A stretch of DNA of 8,030 nt from CBFGTV01 sp965652145 (GCA_965652145.1 CBFGTV010000107.1:1-8030), one strand, 5' to 3'. Positions 1-5,740 are shown, counted from the first letter of the stretch. Numbers and translations: made by a program. Notes: generated by a model from the sequence alone, not told the origin.

Positions 1-2
1 GC

Positions 3-140
3 TTGGCCATGAAGACCATGAGCATGAGAAGAGATGACATGAGAAACAATGACATTTTGCCCATGGTTGCTTGCGGGGTCATTGGCTTTGGTTTAGCCCA
101 TGTTTTACTGGGCGCCATTGATTTGGTTGAAGATCAATGA
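3..140 (+). CDS. C-terminal part of a small membrane-spanning protein (partial at window edge)
   Basis: This frame is open from the left edge to a TGA at 138-140, giving 45 visible codons. The visible part starts with a Met- and Arg-rich stretch containing RRDDMRNND, then has one hydrophobic segment of about 24 residues (ILPMVACGVIGFGLAHVLLGAI), and ends DLVEDQ. This suggests a single-pass membrane peptide with a charged, probably cytoplasmic, N-terminus. The true start is unclear: in-frame ATGs lie at 9, 18, 24 and 39, none with a convincing ribosome binding site, so the gene may begin upstream of the window. A strong terminator follows 17 bases after the stop, which fits this being the real end of a transcription unit. 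I do not recognise a family. A holin-like role next to the amidase is conceivable, but the terminator between the two argues against a lysis operon. Confidence 0.4.
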   Translation: MAMKTMSMRRDDMRNNDILPMVACGVIGFGLAHVLLGAIDLVEDQ

Positions 141-157
141 TAGAAGAAGATTGAATA

Positions 158-197
158 AAGAAGTAAGGGTTTTACTCCCTTGCTTCTTGTTTTTTTG
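158..197 (+). terminator. Rho-independent terminator after the small membrane protein
   Basis: A 12-bp stem is formed by 158-169 (AAGAAGTAAGGG) and 177-188 (CCCTTGCTTCTT), with one G-U wobble and a 7-base loop. A G and eight consecutive Ts (190-197) follow. It closes the transcription unit at the left edge. It also lies upstream of the amidase start at 247, so it separates the two genes. Confidence 0.8.
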
Positions 198-233
198 GGA
201 AAACAACAACACTAATATTTTAGATTTGAAAAA

Positions 234-240
234 AGGAGGA
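234..240 (+). promoter_or_regulatory. Ribosome binding site that fixes the amidase start
   Basis: AGGAGGA sits 6 bases upstream of the ATG at 247. The same reading frame extends upstream to an ATG at 100, but that start has no such site, and the extension would run across the 158-197 terminator. Confidence 0.85.
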
Positions 241-246
241 TTTTTA

Positions 247-876
247 ATGTCAACAATGAAGGTTCGTATTGATTACATTCCCCAGGGTCATCGAAACAGG
301 CCGGGTACAAAGGCCAATATGCAGTGGATTACCATCCACAATACAGCCAATCCCACCAGTACGGCAGCTAATGAGAGGAATTGGGTTTTGAATAGAATTG
401 ATAAGGCCTCCTTTCATTATGCTGTTGACGACCGTGAGGCTGTTGCCATTATTCCTGAGGATGAAATTGCCTGGCATACAGGTACTTCCCTGGGAAATCA
501 GACCAGCATTGGAATTGAGGTATGCGAAAGCGGTAATCAGGAAATTACCTGGAACAATGCAGTGTCTTTGACAGCTCAATTATTGTATAAAAGACAATGG
601 ACGACAACTCAAGTGAGAACCCACAAGAGCTGGAGCGGTAAAAATTGCCCCAACAAGCTGTTGCCCCGCTGGCAGGAATTTTTAAATGCCGTGGAATTAG
701 AATTAAAGCAGATCAAGGCAGCTAATGATCGATCTTGGAAATACGATGGCCTGAATTACTTACATGAAATTGGCATATTAAATGATTTAGACCTGTGGAA
801 GGAAAAAATAGATGAACCAATGCCGGTTTGGGCTGTGACCCTGCTTATGAAACGAATTTGTGAAAAAACAATTTAA
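247..876 (+). CDS. N-acetylmuramoyl-L-alanine amidase (Amidase_2 family)
   Basis: This 209-residue protein should cleave the amide bond between N-acetylmuramic acid and L-Ala of peptidoglycan in a zinc-dependent way. The Amidase_2 fold spans about residues 5-150. The expected zinc ligands of the T7-lysozyme/PGRP family are visible: His31 (ITIHNTA), His126 (RTHKSW) and Cys134 (GKNCPNK), with Glu91 in SIGIE as the usual catalytic-site acid. The C-terminal ~50 residues (YDGLNYLHEIGIL...DEPMPVWAV) resemble a tail common on clostridial and clostridial-phage amidases, whose function is usually guessed to be wall or substrate binding. There is no signal peptide, so release would need lysis, a holin or a non-classical route. 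This makes a domesticated phage endolysin or a CwlA-like autolysin the two main readings. No clear promoter is visible between the upstream terminator and the start; only a weak TAATAT at 213-218. No strong terminator follows. Confidence 0.92.
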   Translation: MSTMKVRIDYIPQGHRNRPGTKANMQWITIHNTANPTSTAANERNWVLNRIDKASFHYAVDDREAVAIIPEDEIAWHTGTSLGNQTSIGIEVCESGNQEITWNNAVSLTAQLLYKRQWTTTQVRTHKSWSGKNCPNKLLPRWQEFLNAVELELKQIKAANDRSWKYDGLNYLHEIGILNDLDLWKEKIDEPMPVWAVTLLMKRICEKTI

Positions 877-992
877 ATTCAAAAAATATGAATAAAATAA
901 AAAAATGCGGGCAACTTTAAAGGTAGTGTTCTGGTCAATTAAGATAAAAAAGTAAATTGTGGAAAAATTTTAAATAATTATCGCAATGGCTA

Positions 993-1021
993 TTGACAAA
1001 TTTGACTGGGCATGATACTTT
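993..1021 (+). promoter_or_regulatory. Sigma-A promoter of the cold-shock gene, with extended -10
   Basis: A perfect -35 TTGACA (993-998) is followed by exactly 17 bases and a -10 TACTTT (1016-1021). TG at 1013-1014, one base before the -10, makes it an extended -10 promoter. The start of transcription should be near 1028, giving a 5' leader of only about 34 bases that includes an eight-T run just before the ribosome binding site. Confidence 0.82.
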
Positions 1022-1061
1022 TAATAAGTGTAAATTATTATTTTTTTTAGGAGGAACTTAA

Positions 1062-1262
1062 ATGAAAATTGGTACAGTAAAATGGTTCAACAGTGAAAAA
1101 GGTTTTGGATTTATCTCCGTTGAGGGAGAAGATGATGTATTCGTACATTTCTCAGCAATCCAAACAGATGGTTACAAAACATTAGAAGAAGGACAAAAAG
1201 TTGAGTTTGAAGTAGTTGAAGGCCCAAGAGGTTTCCAAGCCTCCAACGTAACTAAGTTATAA
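1062..1262 (+). CDS. csp: Cold-shock protein, CspA family
   Basis: This is a 66-residue single-domain cold-shock protein, the usual length for the family. It should be a cytoplasmic five-stranded beta barrel that binds single-stranded RNA and DNA and acts as an RNA chaperone, melting secondary structure and aiding translation in the cold or during rapid growth. The nucleic-acid-binding motifs are intact: RNP1-like KGFGFI at residues 13-18 and RNP2-like VFVHF at 26-30, along with the conserved start GTVKWFN. An AGGAGGA site lies 6 bases before the ATG. It is a one-gene transcription unit with its own strong promoter and terminator. Codon choice looks like that of a highly expressed gene. A DEAD-box helicase 2.3 kb downstream could cooperate functionally, but the two are not co-transcribed. 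The exact paralogue (cspA, B, C and so on) cannot be assigned from sequence alone. Confidence 0.96.
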   Translation: MKIGTVKWFNSEKGFGFISVEGEDDVFVHFSAIQTDGYKTLEEGQKVEFEVVEGPRGFQASNVTKL

Positions 1263-1304
1263 TCGTAAATTTCCCATAGAGAGCACAATTTCGATTATAG
1301 ATTA

Positions 1305-1337
1305 CCCTCTTATCATATAAGAGGGTTTTATTTTTTT
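1305..1337 (+). terminator. Rho-independent terminator of the cold-shock gene
   Basis: A perfect 9-bp stem, CCCTCTTAT (1305-1313) with ATAAGAGGG (1317-1325), has a three-base CAT loop. It is followed by TTTTATTTTTTT. It lies 42 bases after the stop codon at 1262. Confidence 0.88.
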
Positions 1338-1368
1338 ATAAAAATTTAATTATAATTAGTCAAGATTT

Positions 1369-1405
1369 AAAGCTGCCTTAATAAACTATAAAAGGCAGCT
1401 TTTTT
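1369..1405 (+). terminator. Second terminator-like hairpin, before the L,D-transpeptidase gene
   Basis: An 11-bp perfect stem (1369-1379 with 1392-1402, core AGCTGCCTT/AAGGCAGCT) has a 12-base loop. Six Ts (1400-1405) overlap and follow its 3' arm. It lies 31 bases after the first terminator, and the putative promoter of the next gene begins inside its T-run. The likely role is a back-up terminator for the strong cold-shock transcript, insulating the next gene. Confidence 0.7.
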
Positions 1406-1432
1406 GCTGTTATAGGGCATAAAAAATATATT
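1404..1432 (+). promoter_or_regulatory. Candidate promoter of the L,D-transpeptidase/hydrolase operon
   Basis: TTGCTG (1404-1409, three of six consensus bases) is followed by 17 bases and TATATT (1427-1432, five of six). Transcription would start near 1438. That excludes translation from the TTG codon at 1438 and favours the ATG at 1456. This was found by eye against the sigma-A consensus. Confidence 0.5.
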
Positions 1433-1442
1433 CTAAATTGAA

Positions 1443-1448
1443 AGAGGT
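1443..1448 (+). promoter_or_regulatory. Ribosome binding site deciding the L,D-transpeptidase start
   Basis: AGAGGT lies 7 bases before the ATG at 1456. The in-frame TTG at 1438 has no comparable site. Starting at 1456 puts Met-Lys directly before the hydrophobic signal segment. Confidence 0.65.
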
Positions 1449-1455
1449 CGATGAA

Positions 1456-2373
1456 ATGAAAAGCATTTTACTAGCCTTAATGCTTACCTGTTCAGCAATT
1501 ATTCCTTCAATACAAATGGAAATTATCGAAAATCCGGATTTGATTATTGAAGGGAACGACGTCATATTGGAAGAGGTTCAACAGGAAGAGCTGCATGAGG
1601 AAGTAGAAGATGCAAAGGAAGAAATTCAAGAGGCTCCTTTTGAAAGATATCAAGAAGTAGATTATCAAGTAGCCCTTGCAGATTTTGGCTATATTCGGCA
1701 GGAATACGGTTCAGAAATTGATCTGAGAAATGGAATTTTAAGGTTTCAAAGCCAACATAATTTAATTGTAGATGGCATTTTTGGTCCCCAATCCCAAACA
1801 GCCCTTGAGCAGTTCTTAATTACAGAGTCATTTATCTATCCTGATGTGGTAGAAAAGGCTCCTACAGAGGCTTACTGGATCACCATTAATAAAACCAAAC
1901 GAGTTCTGACCTTGTATCAGGGAACCCAGGTTGTCAAGAAATATCCCATTGCCCAGGGGAAGAATGACTCCCTGACACCTGTTGGGAAATTCACCATTGT
2001 TAACAAAGTTGTAAATCCCTATTGGGGTGGTGCGGGAGTCGCCAAGCCGGTTCAGGGAGGAAGCCCCCAAAATCCTCTTGGATATCGTTGGATGGGAATA
2101 TCCTACGGAGGAGGAGGCCGGTATGGTATTCATGGAAACAATAATCCTCGATCAATTGGAACAAACGCTTCCTTAGGATGTGTACGTATGATCAACTCTG
2201 ATGTCGAGGAGCTGTTCGACATCGTTCCAATCTCCACCATCGTATGGATAGGCAGTGACGAAAAATTAAGGGAATGGGGAGTAAGGCAGGACAGTGTGTT
2301 AATAAAAGGCCCTCAACTGGAAGCAGCAGCTTTATTTGAAATGGACAATGGACTGATATCGTTAACAGAATAG
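1456..2373 (+). CDS. Exported L,D-transpeptidase (YkuD domain) with peptidoglycan-binding domain
   Basis: This 305-residue protein should form L,D (3-3) peptide cross-links in peptidoglycan or otherwise transfer onto stem peptides, outside the membrane. In order it has: a hydrophobic N-terminal segment (residues 4-19) preceded by one Lys, read as a signal peptide or uncleaved anchor; a strongly acidic linker (22-63, 17 of 42 residues Asp/Glu); a PG_binding_1-like repeat (about 70-121, with FQSQHNLIVDGIFGPQSQTAL); and the YkuD catalytic domain (about 140-267). The catalytic signature is complete, with His226 in YGIHGNN and Cys242 and Arg244 in SLGCVRM. About 38 residues trail the domain. Cys12 lies in a lipobox-like place (MLTC), but Thr at -1 is atypical, so a lipoprotein is less likely. 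The hydrolase gene follows after 33 bases with no terminator, so the two are probably co-transcribed. The physiological target is unknown; such enzymes can act in vegetative wall or spore cortex. Confidence 0.93.
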   Translation: MKSILLALMLTCSAIIPSIQMEIIENPDLIIEGNDVILEEVQQEELHEEVEDAKEEIQEAPFERYQEVDYQVALADFGYIRQEYGSEIDLRNGILRFQSQHNLIVDGIFGPQSQTALEQFLITESFIYPDVVEKAPTEAYWITINKTKRVLTLYQGTQVVKKYPIAQGKNDSLTPVGKFTIVNKVVNPYWGGAGVAKPVQGGSPQNPLGYRWMGISYGGGGRYGIHGNNNPRSIGTNASLGCVRMINSDVEELFDIVPISTIVWIGSDEKLREWGVRQDSVLIKGPQLEAAALFEMDNGLISLTE

Positions 2374-2390
2374 CCATTGGTATGGCAAAC

Positions 2391-2397
2391 AGGGGAG
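2391..2397 (+). promoter_or_regulatory. Ribosome binding site deciding the hydrolase start
   Basis: AGGGGAG lies 9 bases before the ATG at 2407. The in-frame TTG at 2377 lies only 3 bases after the previous stop and has no purine-rich site at proper spacing, so 2407 is the better start. Confidence 0.7.
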
Positions 2398-2406
2398 CGA
2401 TTTGAA

Positions 2407-3354
2407 ATGGGAGAGCTTAAATTCGATGTTTTAAAAAAGCTAGTTTTTGATTATTACGCCAAATTGAATTATGAGAAGTCACTGGATGTGGCCATCCTGG
2501 CGGCAGAGCATTTTCCGGAAAAAAAGGTGCAGACCAGCTACTGGCTCATATGTCTGTACAGCCGCTTAGGGCAAAGAAAAAGGGCCATTGAGCTTTTAAG
2601 GAACTGTATTAACAACGAAATATGGTGGTCACCAAAAAGACTAATAGAGGATGAAGACCTATTTCCTATACAACAGGAGCTTGACTTCCATGAAATTATT
2701 GAAAAATCAAGAGTTATGGAGGAGAAAGCGAAGGAAAAAGCTCGACCGGAATTGTTTGTCCATCTTCCAAAGGGATACGGCAGTCATCGGGAATACCCCT
2801 TGCTGTTATCTCTCCATTGGCAAAACGGAAATATAGCCGATTACCAAGTTCAATGGGTGAAGCATCCCCTTGCCAAGGAATATATTATGGCCTTTCCTCA
2901 ATCTTCCCAAATTTCGGCTGTAAATGAATATAATTGGGATAACGAAATTCTGGGAGAGCAGGAGGTGGGGGAGGCCCTTAAAAAGTTAGTAGGTCAATAT
3001 TCGGTCAATCAAAAGGAAATTATAATCGCAGGGGCTTCCCAGGGGGCCAGACTGGCTATTAAAATTGCCCTTGGTGATAATACCTATCCCCTAAAGGGCT
3101 TTATTGCTGTTATACCAACGGTTGAACGAATAGATGCTTTAATTTCCTCCCAAAGCTTAGCAAAGAGGAAGGGACTTCGGGGTTGTATTATTGCAGGTGA
3201 GCAGGACCCATATTTTCCATGGGCGGCCTCCCTTCAAAGGGCCTTAAGGCATACTGGTGTTCCCTGCAAGCTAATTAAGGTTAATACCTTAGGTCATTAT
3301 TTTCCGTCTGATTTTACAAAGTATTTAAAAAGTGCGGTTGAATTTGTGTCATAG
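2407..3354 (+). CDS. TPR-like domain fused to an alpha/beta-hydrolase (putative esterase)
   Basis: This 315-residue protein, with no signal peptide or membrane segment, is probably cytoplasmic. Residues 1-100 look alpha-helical and TPR-like: KLNYEKSLDVAILAAEHFP, then a second unit YWLICLYSRLGQRKRAIELL, then the WW...DEDLFPIQQELDFHEII pattern often found at the end of TPR blocks. Residues about 113-315 form an alpha/beta-hydrolase domain of the esterase/phospholipase-carboxylesterase type. It has LSLHWQNGN (131-142) near the expected oxyanion strand, the nucleophile elbow GASQG with Ser211, and likely triad partners Asp267 (GEQDPYF) and His297 (LGHYFP). The triad is therefore complete and the protein probably active, but the substrate is unknown. 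It lies 33 bases behind the L,D-transpeptidase without an intervening terminator, suggesting an operon; whether the enzyme touches cell-wall or lipid substrates is speculation. No clear terminator follows. Confidence 0.88.
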   Translation: MGELKFDVLKKLVFDYYAKLNYEKSLDVAILAAEHFPEKKVQTSYWLICLYSRLGQRKRAIELLRNCINNEIWWSPKRLIEDEDLFPIQQELDFHEIIEKSRVMEEKAKEKARPELFVHLPKGYGSHREYPLLLSLHWQNGNIADYQVQWVKHPLAKEYIMAFPQSSQISAVNEYNWDNEILGEQEVGEALKKLVGQYSVNQKEIIIAGASQGARLAIKIALGDNTYPLKGFIAVIPTVERIDALISSQSLAKRKGLRGCIIAGEQDPYFPWAASLQRALRHTGVPCKLIKVNTLGHYFPSDFTKYLKSAVEFVS

Positions 3355-3390
3355 CTTTTTAATAGTATGTTGAATCGAGGTGGAATTTTA

Positions 3391-3487
3391 ATGGTCATAA
3401 ATGTCAATAATAATCGTATCAGATATTATGAAGTCCCCTAGTACCATTGTCATATTTATCGGCTTGTGTAGAATAATGTTTACATAA
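3391..3487 (+). pseudogene. Probable remnant of an alpha/beta-hydrolase N-terminus, or a 16-codon small ORF
   Basis: A good ribosome binding site (GAGGTGG, 3377-3383) precedes an ATG at 3391 that opens a 16-codon frame, MVINVNNNRIRYYEVP, ending with TAG at 3439-3441. This peptide closely resembles the first two strands of alpha/beta hydrolases (typically INVNG.RIYYEV.G). Moving to the frame starting at 3440, the next codons read STIVIFIGLC, which resembles the following strand and oxyanion loop (TIVFIHGL) with the His codon missing; that frame stops at 3485-3487. The simplest reading is a frameshifted, truncated hydrolase gene of which only the 5' end survives. It is not a copy of the neighbouring hydrolase domain, whose N-terminal strand is different (ELFVHLPKGY). 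The alternative is a real 16-residue leader peptide. The resemblance is judged by eye. Confidence 0.4.
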
Positions 3488-3496
3488 GCCGATAAA
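3455..3496. repeat. 16-bp inverted repeat overlapping the helicase -35 region
   Basis: The left arm TTTATCGGCTTGTGTA (3455-3470) and right arm TACATAAGCCGATAAA (3481-3496) are reverse complements apart from one position, which would be a G-U wobble in RNA. They are separated by 10 bases. The right arm covers most of the -35 box and part of the spacer of the helicase promoter. No T-run follows on either strand, so it is a poor Rho-independent terminator. It could be a protein-binding operator, or a hairpin at the 3' end of upstream transcripts. Confidence 0.75.
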
Positions 3497-3507
3497 AAGG
3501 ATATAAT
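3479..3507 (+). promoter_or_regulatory. Sigma-A promoter of the DEAD-box helicase gene
   Basis: TTTACA (3479-3484, five of six consensus bases), 17 bases, then a perfect TATAAT (3502-3507). Transcription should begin near 3514, leaving a leader of about 29 bases with GGGAGAGA (3531-3538) as ribosome binding site. The -35 box lies in the right arm of the inverted repeat at 3455-3496. Confidence 0.8.
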
Positions 3508-3542
3508 ATTACGGTATGAATCTAAATATCGGGAGAGATTAA

Positions 3543-5135
3543 ATGAAAATGAATGAATTTGAAAAACTGAATATTGGCCGAGAAATACTAAAAGTTATTG
3601 AAGAAATGGGCTTTGAAGCACCTACGCCAATCCAGGCCCAGGCAATTCCACAGGTGATCGCCGGCAAAGATGTAATTGGACAAGCCCAAACGGGAACGGG
3701 AAAAACCGCTGCCTTTAGTATACCCCTAATCGAAAAGGTCTCCACTAAAGATAAATCTGTTCAGGTAATTATTTTGACCCCCACCAGGGAACTGGCAATG
3801 CAGGTAACCGATGAAATCGGAAAATTTTCTAAGTATATCTATGGATTAAAGTCAGTGACCATTTATGGGGGACAACCTATTGAGCGTCAGATTAAGGCTC
3901 TGAAGCAAGGCGTTCAGGTGGTGGTGGGAACCCCAGGCAGAGTTATTGACCATATTAATCGAAAAACCTTAAAGCTTGGTAATGTTAAGGCCATTGTATT
4001 GGACGAAGCAGATCAAATGCTAGATATGGGCTTTTTAGAAGACATCGAGTTGATTTTGAATGAGCTTCCAAAGGAAAGACAGACCCTCATGTTCTCTGCA
4101 ACACTTCCCCCAGCCATTGAAATGATTGCCAAGAAGCATATGAACCAGCCTGTTAAGGTTAAGGTGGTTCATAAGGAGCTGACTGTACCCCTCATAGAGC
4201 AATATTATTTTGAAGTAAAGCCCCATGAAAAAATAGATTCCTTAATTCGTATATTAGACATGGAAAAGGTTGATTTGGGTATTATCTTCTGTAACACCAA
4301 AAAAGGTGTGGATGATTTAGTTGAGAAGCTTCAAAATAGAGGTTATTCTGTGGAAGGAATCCATGGCGATCTACGTCAAACCCAACGTGAGCGGGTAATG
4401 AGAAAGTTCCGTGACGGTACCCTGGATCTACTGGTAGCAACCGATGTAGCCGCCCGGGGAATCGATATTGACAATGTAGCCTTGGTGATTAATTACGACC
4501 TGCCTGAAAACTTTGAATACTATGTACACAGAATCGGAAGAACCGGCAGAGCCGGTAAGGAAGGGCTAGCCTACACCCTGGTGGTACCAAGGCAAATTAG
4601 AACCCTTAAGGCCCTGGAAAGCTATACCAAATCCAGATTAAAGAGAAAGCCTGTACCATCAATAAATGACATCGTTGAAAAACAAAAAGAGCTAATTGGC
4701 AAGGATATTGCCAAGGCCATAGAGCAGGGCGGACTTTCAGAGTATGCCAATTTTGTTGAGCAATTGGCTGAAAACTACAGTACAATTGATATTGGTGCAG
4801 CACTGTTAAAGCTAATGATTAACTTCAATGAAGAGGAATCGCTGGAATCAGCGAAGGAAATTTCCTTCAACGAGCGGCGAAGCAAAGATGGTATGGTAAG
4901 AATGTTTATTAATATTGGGAAAAATCATGGTGTAAAACCCAGCAATATATTAAGCAGTCTGGCAACAGAAGCCGGCATAAGTGGTAAGCTGGTCGGTGTA
5001 ATTGACATGTACGACAAATTTACCTTTGTTGAGGTTCCCAAAAAATATGAAATGAAGGTTCTGAATGCCATGGATAAAAACAGAATTAAAGGTAGAAAAA
5101 TAAACGTTGAAGTTGCAAAATCTAAAAGATATTAG
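3543..5135 (+). CDS. deaD: DEAD-box ATP-dependent RNA helicase, DeaD/CsdA-like
   Basis: This 530-residue protein should be an ATP-dependent RNA helicase that remodels structured RNA in ribosome assembly, mRNA decay or cold adaptation. All core motifs are present: Q motif (F6, GFEAPTPIQAQAIP to residue 36), Walker A AQTGTGKT (48-55), PTRELA, TPGR, DEAD (154-157), SAT (185-187), IIFCNTKKG, ATDVAARGIDI and HRIGRTGR (329-336). A helical stretch around 400-430 (YANFVEQLAENYSTIDIGAALLKLM) resembles the dimerisation region of CsdA/CshA/Hera proteins. Residues 453-530 form a DbpA-type RNA-binding domain (RMFINIGKNHGVKPSNILSSL...). Core, dimerisation region and DbpA domain together point to DeaD/CsdA. 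DbpA/YxiN, which shares the last domain, is the alternative and is usually shorter. A second in-frame ATG at 3549 would shorten it by two residues. It is a single-gene unit with its own promoter and a hairpin after the stop. The deaD symbol is assigned from architecture, not proven orthology. Confidence 0.95.
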   Translation: MKMNEFEKLNIGREILKVIEEMGFEAPTPIQAQAIPQVIAGKDVIGQAQTGTGKTAAFSIPLIEKVSTKDKSVQVIILTPTRELAMQVTDEIGKFSKYIYGLKSVTIYGGQPIERQIKALKQGVQVVVGTPGRVIDHINRKTLKLGNVKAIVLDEADQMLDMGFLEDIELILNELPKERQTLMFSATLPPAIEMIAKKHMNQPVKVKVVHKELTVPLIEQYYFEVKPHEKIDSLIRILDMEKVDLGIIFCNTKKGVDDLVEKLQNRGYSVEGIHGDLRQTQRERVMRKFRDGTLDLLVATDVAARGIDIDNVALVINYDLPENFEYYVHRIGRTGRAGKEGLAYTLVVPRQIRTLKALESYTKSRLKRKPVPSINDIVEKQKELIGKDIAKAIEQGGLSEYANFVEQLAENYSTIDIGAALLKLMINFNEEESLESAKEISFNERRSKDGMVRMFINIGKNHGVKPSNILSSLATEAGISGKLVGVIDMYDKFTFVEVPKKYEMKVLNAMDKNRIKGRKINVEVAKSKRY

Positions 5136-5145
5136 CATATCATGC

Positions 5146-5180
5146 ATTAGGAGCAGACATTGTCTGCTCCTAATTTATAT
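5146..5180 (+). terminator. Hairpin terminator between convergent helicase and ferritin genes
   Basis: A near-perfect palindrome, ATTAGGAGCAGAC (5146-5158) pairing with GTCTGCTCCTAAT (5162-5174) around a three-base loop, starts 11 bases after the helicase stop. TTTATATTATA follows on the plus strand, a moderate U-rich tail. On the minus strand the hairpin is followed by GCATGATATG, which is not T-rich, so it should work mainly for the helicase, although it may also protect the 3' end of the ferritin transcript. Confidence 0.75.
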
Positions 5181-5188
5181 TATACATA

Positions 5189-5695
5189 TTATTCTGCAGG
5201 GGGCGTAAAGGTTCTTTGGCTCAGCTCTGCATCCAGCATATAAATAGCGTGTCCATTTTCTCCAATTCGTTTTAGCTTGTTTAAAAGACCAGTAAACAAT
5301 GAAAGCTCCTCTACCTGTTCATCAACAAACCAGTTAAGGAAGCTAATACAGGCATAGTTCTTTTCTTCAACTGCAATGTTCATTAAATAATTTATTCGCT
5401 CTGTCACAAATTCCTCGTGCTTCAAAGCATCTGCAAATACTTCCTCCAGGGAAGCAAATTCATTTTTAGGTTCGTCATAGGCGGTAATGACTGCCCGGCC
5501 CCCTAATTCGTTGATGAAATTAAAAAATTTCATGGCATGGAATCGTTCCTCATCAGCCTGCACTAGAAAAAAGTTGGCAAATCCATCCAGGTCTTCGTGC
5601 TTGCAATAGGCTGCCATGGCTAAGTAGAAATTAGCAGAAAAAAACTCGTGTTTAACCTGTAGGTTAAATTCATTTAGTAATCTTTCCGATAACAT
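5189..5695 (-). CDS. ftnA: Non-haem ferritin (FtnA type)
   Basis: This 168-residue protein, a typical bacterial ferritin length, should assemble into a 24-subunit shell that oxidises Fe(II) and stores it as a ferric mineral in the cytoplasm. It can also limit iron-driven oxidative damage. The four-helix-bundle ferroxidase residues fall exactly at E. coli FtnA numbering: Glu17 (KHEFFSANFYLAMA), Tyr24, Glu50 and His53 (ADEERFHA), Glu94 and Glu130, with Gln127 (DEQVEE). The third-site candidates Glu49 and Glu126 are also present, so an active ferroxidase centre is expected. No haem-ligand Met of the bacterioferritin type is evident. The start is supported by AGGAGG (complement of 5703-5708) 7 bases upstream. 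It is a single minus-strand gene, convergent with the helicase and divergent from the HAD gene. A palindrome lies near its predicted transcription start. Confidence 0.96.
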   Translation of the reverse strand: MLSERLLNEFNLQVKHEFFSANFYLAMAAYCKHEDLDGFANFFLVQADEERFHAMKFFNFINELGGRAVITAYDEPKNEFASLEEVFADALKHEEFVTERINYLMNIAVEEKNYACISFLNWFVDEQVEELSLFTGLLNKLKRIGENGHAIYMLDAELSQRTFTPPAE

Positions 5696-5740
5696 AAAAA
5701 ACCCTCCTGTTTTTTTAAGATTTAGTTAATCTAATGAAAT

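Noticed and set aside
100..246. In-frame 49-residue N-terminal extension of the amidase
   Set aside because: It reads through a strong terminator, has no ribosome binding site, and is unlike the amidase family; AGGAGGA before 247 marks the true start.
250..579. 109-codon open frame on the minus strand inside the amidase gene
   Set aside because: It lies wholly opposite a clear amidase with intact zinc ligands and encodes nothing recognisable; it is a shadow frame. The same holds for minus-strand frames at 1828-2133, 2192-2377, 3539-3745, 4035-4226, 4606-4803 and 4950-5147.
877..893. ATTCA...TGAAT hairpin after the amidase as a terminator
   Set aside because: The stem is only 5 A/T-rich base pairs and no T-run follows; it would not be stable.
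899..960. AT-rich block with a GCGGGCAAC core and GGTAGTGTTCTGG, considered as an insertion-sequence end
   Set aside because: I could find no matching inverted end, target duplication or transposase remnant in the window, so the idea has no support.
3455..3496. Inverted repeat as a Rho-independent terminator of the hydrolase operon
   Set aside because: The stem is good, but AAGGATATAA follows on the plus strand and no T-run follows on the minus strand.
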